A DNA stretch of 63,834 bases from Microbacterium enclense. Lineage in GTDB: Bacteria > Actinomycetota > Actinomycetes > Actinomycetales > Microbacteriaceae. The translations under genes and the position numbers were made by a program. This document shows, piece after piece, positions 43,743-52,188 of this stretch (its first letter is position 1; every line of letters begins with the position of its first letter). The stretch lies in NCBI RefSeq assembly GCF_004022425.1, contig NZ_RBZY01000014.1:1-63834 (forward strand), written 5' to 3'. Under the pieces are notes generated by a model. That model was not told the DNA's origin and searched no databases. It saw only the letters and a program-made list of their open reading frames with translations.

Positions 43743-44797
43743 CGGATGCCGGCGGTCTCGGTCTCGGCGAGCATCTCGTGCACGAGCGGGAGCACGCGCG
43801 TGCCGTAGAGCTCGATGCTCGACAGGAGCCGGTCGTGCGAGATCGAGCCGCTGGCGAACTTCAGCTGGAAGCGCGAGTTGCCCAGAGCCCGGACGGTCGC
43901 CGCGATCTTCCGGGCGACGGTCTCGGGCGAACCGATGTACATCGACCCCTCCGGGCCGACGTCGTGCTGGAAACGCAGGCGGTTGTACTCGGGCCATCCG
44001 CGCTCGCGACCGATCGTGTTGTTCAACTCGGCGACGCCCTCGTAGGCCTCTTCCCACGCCTGCTGGTCCGTCTCGGCGATGTGTCCGGGCGAGTGCACCG
44101 AGATGGGCATCTGCGGCTTCCCCAGCTCGTCGAGCGACCGGCGGTACAGGTCGGCGAAGGGACGGAAGCGGGCCGAGGAGCCGCCGATGATCGCCAGCAC
44201 CAGGCCGTAGCCGTAGCGCGCCGCGCGCACGACCGACTCGGGAGAGCCGCCGACCCCGACCCACGCCCTCAGGCCGTTCTCGGTCTTGGGGTAGACGTCG
44301 GCGTCCTGGAGACCCGCGCGGGTACGGCCCGCCCAGGTCACGGGCTTCTCGTCCAGGAGCAGCGAGAACAGCTCCAGCTTCTCCTCGAACAGCTGTTCGT
44401 AGTCACGGAGGTCGTAACCGAAGAGCGGGAACGACTCGATGAACGAGCCGCGCCCGAGGATCACCTCGGCGCGGCCGTTCGAGACGGCGTCCAGGGTCGC
44501 GAACCGCTCGTACACGCGCACCGGGTCATCAGACGACAGCACGGTGACGGCGGTGCCGAGGTGGATGTTCGTCGTGCGCGCGGCGGCGGCCGCGAGCACG
44601 ATCTCCGGGCTCGTGACCGCGAAGTCTTTGCGATGGTGCTCCCCGACGCCGAAGAACGACAGGCCGACCTGGTCGGCGAGTACGGCCTGGTCGACGACGT
44701 TGCGGATGGTCTGCGCGTCGGACTGCAGGCTCCCGTCGGGGCCGCGGGAAATGTCTCCGAAGGTGTCGAGACCGAGCTCGAGCGGGCGATCGTTCAT
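43739..44797 (-). CDS. LLM class flavin-dependent oxidoreductase
   Basis: A 352-residue luciferase-like TIM-barrel protein. Conserved FFGVGEHHRKDFAVTSPEIVLAA, LGTAVTVLSSDDPVRVYERFATLDAVSNGRAEVILGRGSF and AWVGVGGSPESVVRAARYG place it with FMN-dependent alkanal-monooxygenase-like enzymes. The start at 44797 is chosen because AAGGAG lies upstream; the frame to 44824 has no site. It is the first gene of a two-gene unit with the MFS transporter. The substrate is unknown. Confidence 0.9.
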   Translation of the reverse strand: MNDRPLELGLDTFGDISRGPDGSLQSDAQTIRNVVDQAVLADQVGLSFFGVGEHHRKDFAVTSPEIVLAAAAARTTNIHLGTAVTVLSSDDPVRVYERFATLDAVSNGRAEVILGRGSFIESFPLFGYDLRDYEQLFEEKLELFSLLLDEKPVTWAGRTRAGLQDADVYPKTENGLRAWVGVGGSPESVVRAARYGYGLVLAIIGGSSARFRPFADLYRRSLDELGKPQMPISVHSPGHIAETDQQAWEEAYEGVAELNNTIGRERGWPEYNRLRFQHDVGPEGSMYIGSPETVARKIAATVRALGNSRFQLKFASGSISHDRLLSSIELYGTRVLPLVHEMLAETETAGIR

Positions 44798-44903
44798 GGC
44801 GTCTCCTTGCCGAATCAGAAGCATTCGGATGAATGAACTTTATGCCCCCCGGCGGTATTCCCGGGAATCGGGGCGCCCCCTGCCGCAGACACCCCGATCC
44901 GGA

Positions 44904-46580
44904 TCACGCGGATGCCAGAGCCCGGCGCAGCGTGTCGAGACCGACGCCGCCGATGTCGAGGGCCTTCGTGTGGAACGCCTTCATCGAGAAATCGGCGCCC
45001 GCGCGCTCGCGAGCTTCCTCGCGCACCTGCTCCCAGATGCGCTGGCCCACCTTGTAGGACGGCGCCTGCCCCGGCCAGCCCAGGTAGCGGTTGACCTCGA
45101 AGCGGACGAACTCCTCGGGCATGTTGACGTTGCGCAGCATGAACTGCAGCGCGTAGTCGTGGTCCCACACGCCCTCGCCGTCGAGCCGCGGCTTACCGAG
45201 GTGCACGCCGATGTCGAGCACGACGCGCGCCGCACGCATGCGTTGGCCGTCGAGCATGCCCAGGCGGTCGGCGGGGTCGTCGAGGTAGCCGAGCTGCTCC
45301 ATGAGGCGCTCGGCGTACAGCGCCCAGCCCTCGGCGTGACCGCTGGTACCGGCGAGGAGGCGTCGCCACGAGTTGAGCTCTCCGCGGTTGTACACCGCCT
45401 GCGCGATCTGCAGGTGGTGGCCCGGAACGCCCTCGTGGTACACCGTGGTCAGTTCGCGCCAGGTGTCGAAGCTCTCGACGCCCTCGGGTACCGACCACCA
45501 CATGCGGCCCGGTCGCGAGAAGTCATCGGTCGGGCCGGTGTAGTAGATGCCGCCCTCTTTCGTGGGCGCGATCATGCACTCCAGGCGCCGGATCGGGTCG
45601 GCGATGTCGAAGTGGGTACGCCCCAGCTCCTCCACCGCGCGGTCGCTGGTGCGCTGCATCCACTCCTGGAGGGCTGCGGTGCCATGGAGCTTGCGCGATT
45701 CGTCCTTCTCGAGGAAGGCGACGGCCTCTTCGACCGTGGCGCCCGTGAGGATCTCGTTCGCGATCGACTCCTGCTCGGCGACCATGCGCGCGAGCTCCTC
45801 CACGCCCCACTCGTAGGTCTCGTCGAGGTCGATCGTCGCGCCGAGGAACTGCCGCGAGTGCAGCGCATAGAGCTCGCGGCCGACCCCGTCGATCTCGCCG
45901 GCGACGGGCGCCAGCTCGGACGAGAGGAAGGATGCCAGCGAGTCGTAGGCGACGCGTGCGGCACCGGCGTTCTGGTCGAGGTCGCGCGCGAGCGACGCGG
46001 GCAGCTGCCCCTCGTCCGGGGCGGCCTCGCCGACGAACTCCGCGAAGAAGCCCGTGTCGGCGGTGTAGCGCCCGATCTGCGTCGCGACCTCGACGACCTG
46101 GCGGCGTGCGGGCACGACACCGCGAGCGATGCCCTCGCGCAGCGTCGCGATATAGCCGTCGATCGCGCCGGGGAGGGCCTTGAGCCGCGTGGAGATCGTC
46201 GACCAGTCCTCGACCGTCGCGGTCGGCATGAGATCGAACGCCTGGCGCAGGTCCTGCGCCGGGGAGGCGATGACGTTGACGTCGCGCAGGTGAGTCTGTG
46301 CCGCGTGCAGCTCGAGGTGCAGGTCGAGTTCGCGGCCGAGGTCCATCTTCGTGACCTCGTCGATGGCATCCACGGGGGTGGCGTTGTCGAGCGCCGCCTT
46401 CGTCGCGCGTGCCTGGTCGGCGAGTTCGTTCGCGCCTTCGGGGCTGTAGTCGCCGAACCGGTCGTTGAACTCGGTGCGTCCGATGTAGGTCGCGAGCGTC
46501 GGGACCCGCTCGGCCAGGGTGTCCACCCACGCGTCGGCGATCGTGTCGATCGGCGTGGGGGTGCGTTGTGCATCAGTCAT
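44904..46580 (-). CDS. DUF885 family protein (predicted zinc metallopeptidase)
   Basis: A 558-residue, largely helical protein. The metal-binding motif is TVYHEGVPGHHLQ (~390), with the downstream acidic ligand in GHAEGWALYAERLMEQ. The DUF885 family is related to M2/M32-type gluzincins; an actual substrate has not been shown. There is no signal peptide, so it is cytoplasmic. The extended length is normal for the family. It lies 47 bp downstream of the polA stop on the same strand. Confidence 0.9.
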   Translation of the reverse strand: MTDAQRTPTPIDTIADAWVDTLAERVPTLATYIGRTEFNDRFGDYSPEGANELADQARATKAALDNATPVDAIDEVTKMDLGRELDLHLELHAAQTHLRDVNVIASPAQDLRQAFDLMPTATVEDWSTISTRLKALPGAIDGYIATLREGIARGVVPARRQVVEVATQIGRYTADTGFFAEFVGEAAPDEGQLPASLARDLDQNAGAARVAYDSLASFLSSELAPVAGEIDGVGRELYALHSRQFLGATIDLDETYEWGVEELARMVAEQESIANEILTGATVEEAVAFLEKDESRKLHGTAALQEWMQRTSDRAVEELGRTHFDIADPIRRLECMIAPTKEGGIYYTGPTDDFSRPGRMWWSVPEGVESFDTWRELTTVYHEGVPGHHLQIAQAVYNRGELNSWRRLLAGTSGHAEGWALYAERLMEQLGYLDDPADRLGMLDGQRMRAARVVLDIGVHLGKPRLDGEGVWDHDYALQFMLRNVNMPEEFVRFEVNRYLGWPGQAPSYKVGQRIWEQVREEARERAGADFSMKAFHTKALDIGGVGLDTLRRALASA

Positions 46581-46627
46581 GAGTCGAGCCTAGGGAAGGC
46601 GCGGGGGGCCTGACCACCCGACAGCGC

Positions 46628-49267
46628 TCAGTGGCCCGCTTCGTCCCAATCGCCGCCGCGGCCGATCTGCACGTCGAGCGGCACCGACAGGTCGGCGGCG
46701 TCCGCCATGCGGGCGCGCACGATCGTCTCGACGGCATCCCACTCCCCCGGAGCCACTTCGACGACGAGCTCGTCGTGGATCTGCAGCAGCACGCGCGAGC
46801 GCAGACCCGTGGATGCCAGTTCTTCGCGGATGCGAAACAGTGCGATCTTCATGATGTCGGCGGCACTGCCCTGGATCGGGGCGTTCAGCGCCGCGCGCTC
46901 GGCGTTCTCGCGCAGCACGCGGTTCATGCTGGTGAGGTCGGGGAACGGTCGGCGGCGTCCGAAGATCGTCTCGGTGTACCCGTCCTGACGGGCCTGCTCG
47001 ACCGAGCCGCGCAGGTAGTCGCGCACCGCACCGAAACGCGCGAAGTACTCGAGCATGAGCTGCTTCGCCTCGGACTGCTCGATGCGCAGCTGCTTTGACA
47101 GCCCGAACGCCGACAGGCCGTAGACCAGGCCGTACGACATGGCCTTGACCTTGGTACGCATCGCCGGGGTCACCTCGCTCGGATCGACGCCGAACACGCG
47201 CGCGCCGACGAAGCGGTGGAGGTCCTCGCCGGAGTTGAACGCCTCGACGAGTCCGGGGTCGCCCGACAGGTGCGCCATGATGCGCATCTCGATCTGCGAG
47301 TAGTCGGCGGTCAGCAGCGTCTCGTAGCCCTCGCCGACCTCGAACGCGGCGCGGATGCGACGGCTCTCCTCGGTGCGGATCGGGATGTTCTGCAGGTTCG
47401 GGTCGGTGCTCGACAGGCGCCCGGTCTGGCTGCCCGTCTGCACGTAGGTCGTGTGGATCCGGCCGTCGGCGCCGATGGCCGCGTCGAGGGCGTCGATGAT
47501 CTGCTTGAGCTTCGTCGCCTCGCGGTGACGCAGCAGCAGGTCGAGGAACGGGTGGTGCGCGCTCTCCTGCAGGTCGGCGAGGGCCGCGGCATCCGTCGTG
47601 TACCCGCTCTTGGTCTTGCGGGTCTTCGGCAGCTGCAGCTCGTCGAACAGCACTTCCTGCAGCTGCTTCGGCGAGCCGAGGTTCACCTCGTGCCCGATCG
47701 AGGCGTAGGCCTGCTGCGCGAGGTCGTCGGCGCGCGCCGCGAGCTCACCGGAGAAGCGCGAGAGCTTCTCGTGCGACACGGCGACGCCCGCGAGCTCCAT
47801 GTCGGCCAGGGCGCCGAGGGTGGGAAGCTCGATGTCGTCGAGCACACCGGCGACGCTCTCGGGCAGATCGCCGCGTTGGGCGTCGGAGACCCGGCGCACG
47901 TACCACGACAGCTGACCGGGGGTGGCTCCCTCCGTCTCGGGGACGAGCTGTGTCGGATCGGCCTCGGGCAATTTCTCGCCGAGGTAGCGATCGACGAGGT
48001 CGGCGAGGGTCTTGTCCGGGAAGCTGGGCCGCACGAGCCACCCCGCGAGGATCACGTCATCGGCGATCCCCCCGACCTCGACGCCCTCGCGCGCCAGGGC
48101 CTTCAGCTGCGGCTTCGCCCCGGCGAAGGCCTTCGGGGCATCGGATGCCAGCCACCCGCCGAGGGCGTGGCGCACGGCGTCCGTCCACTCGGCCTCGGCC
48201 GCGGCGGTGTCGGTTGCGAGGCCGATACGGGTCGGCGCGCCGCCGATCAGGGCGATGGTGACCCCGACCGTGCCGGCGGCCGCCGCCGCCCAGGCCGCGA
48301 GGCCTTCGGCGTCGAGGACAGCCGCGGAGGGGGCCTGCGCCGTCGGAAGCGCGGGTTCGGCGGCGCCGGACGGGTCGGCGCCGAACGCGTCGAACACGCG
48401 CGGGAGAAGCGTGCGGAACTCGAGACGCGCGAAGATGTCGCGCACCGCTTGCGCGTCGATGGGCTGCACCGCCAGGTCGGCGGGCGACTTCTCGAGCTCG
48501 ACGTCGCGCAGGAGGCGGTTCAGGGTGCGGTTGCGCTTCACGTCGTCGAGGTGCTCGCGCAGATTGTTGCCCGCGACACCCGTGATCTTGTCGGCGTTCT
48601 CGAGCAGCGCCTCGAGCGAGCCCCACTGCGTGAGCCACTTCACCGCGGTCTTCTCACCGACCTTCGGCACGCCGGGAAGGTTGTCGCTCGTCTCGCCGAC
48701 CAGGGCGGCGATCTCGGGGTACTGCGCCGGCGGCAGGCCGTACTTCTCGATGACCGCGTCGGTGTCGTACCGCTTGAGCTGCGATACGCCCTGCACGTTC
48801 GGGTACAGCAGCGTGATGTCGTCGTTGACGAGCTGAATGGTGTCGCGGTCACCCGAGCACACGAGGACCGAGAAGCCGTCGGCGGAGGCCTCGGTGGCGA
48901 GCGTCGCGAGGATGTCGTCGGCCTCGACCTCCTCCTTCGTCAACACCTCGACGTTCAGCGCCCTCAGGCAGTCCTGCAGCAGCGGGATCTGCCCCTTGAA
49001 CTCGGCCGGGGACTCGCTGCGGTTGGCCTTGTACTCGCTGTACTCCTTCGTGCGGAACGACTGCCGTGAGGTGTCGAACGCCACCGCCAGATGGGTCGGC
49101 TTCTCGGCCTTCACGAGGTTGACGAACATCGACAGGAACCCGTAGATGCCGTTGGTGTGCTGGCCGTCCTTCGTGGAGAAGTTGTCGACGGGCAGGGCGT
49201 AGAACGCCCGGTAGGCCAGCGAGTGGCCGTCGACGACGAGGAGAGTAGGCTTTTCGGCATCCGTCAC
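46628..49267 (-). CDS. polA: DNA polymerase I
   Basis: An 879-residue polymerase. Domain 1 (~1-290) is an intact 5'-3' nuclease with DGHSLAYRAFYA, EADDILATLA and VGETSDNLPGVPKVGEKTA. The 3'-5' exonuclease domain (~310-480) lacks the DxE and later acidic motifs, so proofreading is probably lost. The polymerase domain is complete: motif A DYSQIEMRIMAHLSGD, motif B RTKVKAMSYGLVYG, motif C LLQIHDELVVE. Tyr rather than Phe at the O-helix selector position matches the mycobacterial enzyme, which accepts dideoxynucleotides. The GTG start at 49267 is chosen by family length and overlaps no other gene. Confidence 0.95.
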   Translation of the reverse strand: MTDAEKPTLLVVDGHSLAYRAFYALPVDNFSTKDGQHTNGIYGFLSMFVNLVKAEKPTHLAVAFDTSRQSFRTKEYSEYKANRSESPAEFKGQIPLLQDCLRALNVEVLTKEEVEADDILATLATEASADGFSVLVCSGDRDTIQLVNDDITLLYPNVQGVSQLKRYDTDAVIEKYGLPPAQYPEIAALVGETSDNLPGVPKVGEKTAVKWLTQWGSLEALLENADKITGVAGNNLREHLDDVKRNRTLNRLLRDVELEKSPADLAVQPIDAQAVRDIFARLEFRTLLPRVFDAFGADPSGAAEPALPTAQAPSAAVLDAEGLAAWAAAAAGTVGVTIALIGGAPTRIGLATDTAAAEAEWTDAVRHALGGWLASDAPKAFAGAKPQLKALAREGVEVGGIADDVILAGWLVRPSFPDKTLADLVDRYLGEKLPEADPTQLVPETEGATPGQLSWYVRRVSDAQRGDLPESVAGVLDDIELPTLGALADMELAGVAVSHEKLSRFSGELAARADDLAQQAYASIGHEVNLGSPKQLQEVLFDELQLPKTRKTKSGYTTDAAALADLQESAHHPFLDLLLRHREATKLKQIIDALDAAIGADGRIHTTYVQTGSQTGRLSSTDPNLQNIPIRTEESRRIRAAFEVGEGYETLLTADYSQIEMRIMAHLSGDPGLVEAFNSGEDLHRFVGARVFGVDPSEVTPAMRTKVKAMSYGLVYGLSAFGLSKQLRIEQSEAKQLMLEYFARFGAVRDYLRGSVEQARQDGYTETIFGRRRPFPDLTSMNRVLRENAERAALNAPIQGSAADIMKIALFRIREELASTGLRSRVLLQIHDELVVEVAPGEWDAVETIVRARMADAADLSVPLDVQIGRGGDWDEAGH

Positions 49268-49325
49268 TCGTCCAGCGTAACGAGTGCCACCGACACTCCC
49301 CCGGCCCCGGCCCGCGAAGGCGACG

Positions 49326-49769
49326 ATGACCTCGACGACACCCGACACCACGTCCGGCGGCACCTCGGGGCTGGACTGGGCGAAAGAGCGCGGAATGGGC
49401 GCCCTCGCCGAGAAGATGGGCATCGAGTGGGTCGAGTTCTCCGTCGAGCGCAGCGTCGCCACCATGCCGGTCGAGGGCAACACCCAGCCGGTCGGCCTCC
49501 TGCACGGTGGCGCGTACGTCGTCCTCGGTGAATCCCTAGGATCGATGGCCGCCAACCTCTACGCCGGTCCCGGTCGGCTCGCCGTCGGCATCGACATCAA
49601 CGCCACGCACACGCGCTCGGCGACCTCGGGTGTCGTCACCGGCGTCTGCACGCCGATCCACCTGGGCCGCTCGCTCACCGTCCACGAGATCGCGGTGACC
49701 GACGAGCAGGGGCGCCGCTGCTCGACGATCCGCATCACGAACATGATCAAGGACGCCCCGACCTCCTGA
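49326..49769 (+). CDS. PaaI-type hotdog thioesterase
   Basis: A 147-residue single hotdog-domain protein. VEGNTQPVGLLHGGAYVVLGESLGSMAA carries the conserved HGG and the acidic residue of PaaI/MenI-type acyl-CoA thioesterases. ATHTRSATSGVVTGVCTPIHLGRSL is the conserved strand region. The menaquinone-pathway enzyme MenI (DHNA-CoA thioesterase) is a possible identity but cannot be distinguished here. It is divergent from polA and ends at a strong terminator. Confidence 0.88.
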   Translation: MTSTTPDTTSGGTSGLDWAKERGMGALAEKMGIEWVEFSVERSVATMPVEGNTQPVGLLHGGAYVVLGESLGSMAANLYAGPGRLAVGIDINATHTRSATSGVVTGVCTPIHLGRSLTVHEIAVTDEQGRRCSTIRITNMIKDAPTS

Positions 49770-49782
49770 GGTCGGAAACGGA

Positions 49783-49812
49783 AAAGGGATGCCACCGAAG
49801 TGGCATCCCTTT
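49783..49812. terminator. Bidirectional intrinsic terminator
   Basis: A 13-bp perfect stem AAAGGGATGCCAC (49783-49795) with its complement at 49800-49812, CGAA tetraloop, and A/T-rich ends in both directions. It separates the convergent thioesterase and response-regulator genes. Confidence 0.88.
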
Positions 49813-49828
49813 CTCGAAAGACCGAGTG

Positions 49829-50449
49829 TCAGCCCTTCTTCGGGGCGAGCTGCTCGATGATGGCCTTCGCCACGTCCTGCATGGTGAGACGGCGATCCAT
49901 GGACGCCTTCTGGATCCAACGGAACGCCTCGGGCTCGGAAAGGCCCATCTTCTCGTTCAGCAGGCCCTTGGCGCGGTCGACGAGCTTGCGGGTCTCGAAG
50001 CGCTCGACCATGTCGGCGACCTCGGCCTCGAGCGTGATGATCTGCTCGTAGCGGGCCAGGGCGATCTCGATCGCCGGAAGCAGGTCGTTCGGTGTGAAGG
50101 GCTTGACGACGTACGCCAGGGCGCCGGCCTCGCTCGCGCGTTCCACCAGCTCCTTCTGGCTGAAGGCCGTCAGCAGCACGACGGGGGCGATGTGGTTCTT
50201 GCTGAGCTTCTCGGCCGCGCTGATGCCGTCGAGCTGCGGCATCTTGACGTCCATGATGACAAGGTCGGGACGCAGTTCCGTGGCCAGCTGGACGGCGGTC
50301 TCGCCGTCACCGGCCTCGCCGACGACGTCGAAGCCGTTGTCGCGGAGGATCTCGACGATGTCGAGGCGGATGAGCGACTCGTCTTCCGCCACGACGACAC
50401 GACGGGGGGCGGTGGGCGCGCTCACCGGCGCGGCTTCGTGATCTGTCAC
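49829..50449 (-). CDS. pdtaR: ANTAR-domain response regulator (PdtaR-like)
   Basis: A 206-residue regulator with an N-terminal receiver (AEDE acidic pocket, phospho-acceptor Asp67 in VIMDVKMPQLDG, LLTAFS, VKPF) and a C-terminal ANTAR RNA-binding domain (LVDRAKGLLNEKMGLSEPEAFRWIQKASMDRRLTMQDVAKAII). ANTAR proteins prevent transcription termination by binding paired RNA hairpins. In mycobacteria PdtaR answers to the kinase PdtaS encoded elsewhere; no kinase is next to it here either. It lies near pyk and polA, as does its counterpart in mycobacteria. Confidence 0.92.
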   Translation of the reverse strand: MTDHEAAPVSAPTAPRRVVVAEDESLIRLDIVEILRDNGFDVVGEAGDGETAVQLATELRPDLVIMDVKMPQLDGISAAEKLSKNHIAPVVLLTAFSQKELVERASEAGALAYVVKPFTPNDLLPAIEIALARYEQIITLEAEVADMVERFETRKLVDRAKGLLNEKMGLSEPEAFRWIQKASMDRRLTMQDVAKAIIEQLAPKKG

Positions 50450-50529
50450 AGTTCCATCCTAAGACTGCGGTCATGAGGATCACCCGTGCGGTGACCTCGG
50501 GATGCGGTGCTGTCGAGCACCACGCATTG

Positions 50530-50612
50530 TGCCGGTGGTGGGACTCGAACCCACACGCCCTTGCGGACAGAGCATTTTGAGTGCCCCGCGTCTGCCATTC
50601 CGCCACACCGGC
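50530..50612 (-). tRNA. tRNA-Leu (anticodon CAA)
   Basis: 83 nt on the minus strand. Acceptor arms are GCCGGTG and CACCGGC with discriminator A. The anticodon stem GGGCA/TGCTC encloses loop CTCAAAA, giving anticodon CAA. The class II variable arm is TGTCCGCAAGGGCG. The T arm contains GGTTCGAGTCC. The 3' CCA is not encoded. Confidence 0.96.
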
Positions 50613-50650
50613 CGGTGTCTGCGTCCCCAACCTACCCGGCCGGGAACGAC

Positions 50651-50679
50651 GACGCGCGCCGGGCGAACCGGCGCGCGTC
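50651..50679 (-). terminator. Hairpin terminator after pyk
   Basis: GACGCGCGCCGG (50651-50662) pairs perfectly with CCGGCGCGCGTC (50668-50679) around GCGAA. It begins nine bases after the pyk stop on the minus strand, followed by GTCGTTCCC rather than a T-run. Confidence 0.75.
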
Positions 50680-50687
50680 GCCCGTGA

Positions 50688-52133
50688 TCAGTTGTCCTGG
50701 TAGCCGGGAGCCGCGCCGTGCACGGCGTCGCCCACGCGGTGGACGCGCAGGTCGTTCGTCGAGCCGGCGATTCCGGGAGGCGAGCCCGAGATGACCACGA
50801 CCTTATCGCCGATCTTCGCGAGGTCGTTCGCGAGCAGGTAGTCGTCGACCTGGAGGAACATCTTGTCGGTGTGCGACACGTGCTCGACCAACGTCGACCG
50901 CACACCCCACGTCAGTGACAGGCGGCGGCGGATGCCGGGCTCCGGGGTGAACGCGATCATGGGGATCGTGGAGCGCAGGCGCGACATGCGGCGCGCCGAG
51001 TCGCCCGACTCGGTGAACACGCACAGGTACTTCGCGTCGACGAACTCCGCGACCTCGACGGCGGCGAGCGTGATCGCCCCGCCCTGGGTGCGCGGCTTGT
51101 TCGTGAGGGGCGCAATGCGCTCGAGACCGTGCTCCTCCGTGGATGCCACGATGCGGGCCATCGTCTCGACCACGACGACCGGGTAGTCGCCGACGCTCGT
51201 CTCGCCCGACAGCATGACCGCGTCGGCGCCGTCGAGGACGGCGTTGGCGACGTCGCTGGTCTCGGCGCGGGTGGGCACCGGGTTGTTGATCATCGACTCG
51301 AGCATCTGCGTCGCGACGATGACGGGCTTCGCCATGCGGCGTGAGAGCTCCACGGCGCGCTTCTGCACGATCGGAACGGCCTCGAGCGGCAGCTCGACGC
51401 CCAGATCGCCGCGGGCGACCATGATGCCGTCGAACGCGTCGATGATCTCCTCGAGGTTGTCGACGGCCTGCGGCTTCTCGATCTTGGCGATGACCGGCAC
51501 GTACCGGCCCTCTTCGCCCATGATCTCGTGCACGCGCTCGACGTCCTTGGCATCCCGCACGAACGACAGCGCGATCAGGTCGGCTCCGGCACGCAGGCCC
51601 CAGCGCAGGTCGGCCTCGTCCTTGTCGCTCAGGGCGGGGACGTTCACGGCCACGCCGGGGAGGTTGATGCCCTTGTTGTTCGACACCGGTCCGCCGACGA
51701 CCACGCGCGTGGTCACGACGGTGCCGTCGGTCTCGACGACCTCGACGCGCACCTTGCCGTCGTCGATGAGGAGGAAGTCGCCGGGGCGCACGTCCTGGGG
51801 CAGGCCCTTGAACGTCGTTCCGACGATCTCCTTCGTGCCGAGGATGTCCTCGACGGTGATCTTGAAGATGTCGCCGGGAGCGAGGAGGTGAGGTCCGTTC
51901 TCGAACTTGCCGAGACGGATCTTCGGACCCTGCAGATCGACGAGGGCGGCCACGGGGCGGCCCGCGTCCTCCGCCGCCTTGCGCACGTTGGCGAAGTTGG
52001 CGTCGTGCACGGAATAGTCTCCGTGGCTCAGGTTCAGTCGGGCGACGTCCACCCCGGCGTCGATGATGGCGCGAACCATCTCATACGACGACGTGGCGGG
52101 GCCGAGGGTTGCGACGATCTTGGCGCGTCTCAT
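50688..52133 (-). CDS. pyk: Pyruvate kinase
   Basis: A 481-residue glycolytic enzyme converting phosphoenolpyruvate and ADP to pyruvate and ATP. RRAKIVATLGPATSSYEM opens the barrel; the metal/substrate site LNLSHGDYS, the catalytic Lys in VIAKIEKPQAVDNL, GDLGVELPLE and the active-site MLESMINNPVPTRAETSDVANAVLDG follow. An allosteric C-terminal domain completes it. The gene is last in the minus-strand block after gltD, with a palindrome-bearing gap of 55 bases. A GGAG lies 13 bases before the ATG. Confidence 0.97.
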   Translation of the reverse strand: MRRAKIVATLGPATSSYEMVRAIIDAGVDVARLNLSHGDYSVHDANFANVRKAAEDAGRPVAALVDLQGPKIRLGKFENGPHLLAPGDIFKITVEDILGTKEIVGTTFKGLPQDVRPGDFLLIDDGKVRVEVVETDGTVVTTRVVVGGPVSNNKGINLPGVAVNVPALSDKDEADLRWGLRAGADLIALSFVRDAKDVERVHEIMGEEGRYVPVIAKIEKPQAVDNLEEIIDAFDGIMVARGDLGVELPLEAVPIVQKRAVELSRRMAKPVIVATQMLESMINNPVPTRAETSDVANAVLDGADAVMLSGETSVGDYPVVVVETMARIVASTEEHGLERIAPLTNKPRTQGGAITLAAVEVAEFVDAKYLCVFTESGDSARRMSRLRSTIPMIAFTPEPGIRRRLSLTWGVRSTLVEHVSHTDKMFLQVDDYLLANDLAKIGDKVVVISGSPPGIAGSTNDLRVHRVGDAVHGAAPGYQDN

Positions 52134-52167
52134 CCGTTTTCAAGCTCCGTGAGGATATTCGGGAAGT

Positions 52168-52179
52168 GGCCGATCGGCC
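52168..52179. promoter_or_regulatory. 12-bp palindrome between gltD and pyk
   Basis: GGCCGATCGGCC is perfectly self-complementary and sits in the 55-base gap between the gltD stop and the pyk start. It may be an operator or part of a weak hairpin; GC-rich palindromes arise easily in this genome, so the call is cautious. Confidence 0.3.
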
Positions 52180-52188
52180 CTTGCCAGC

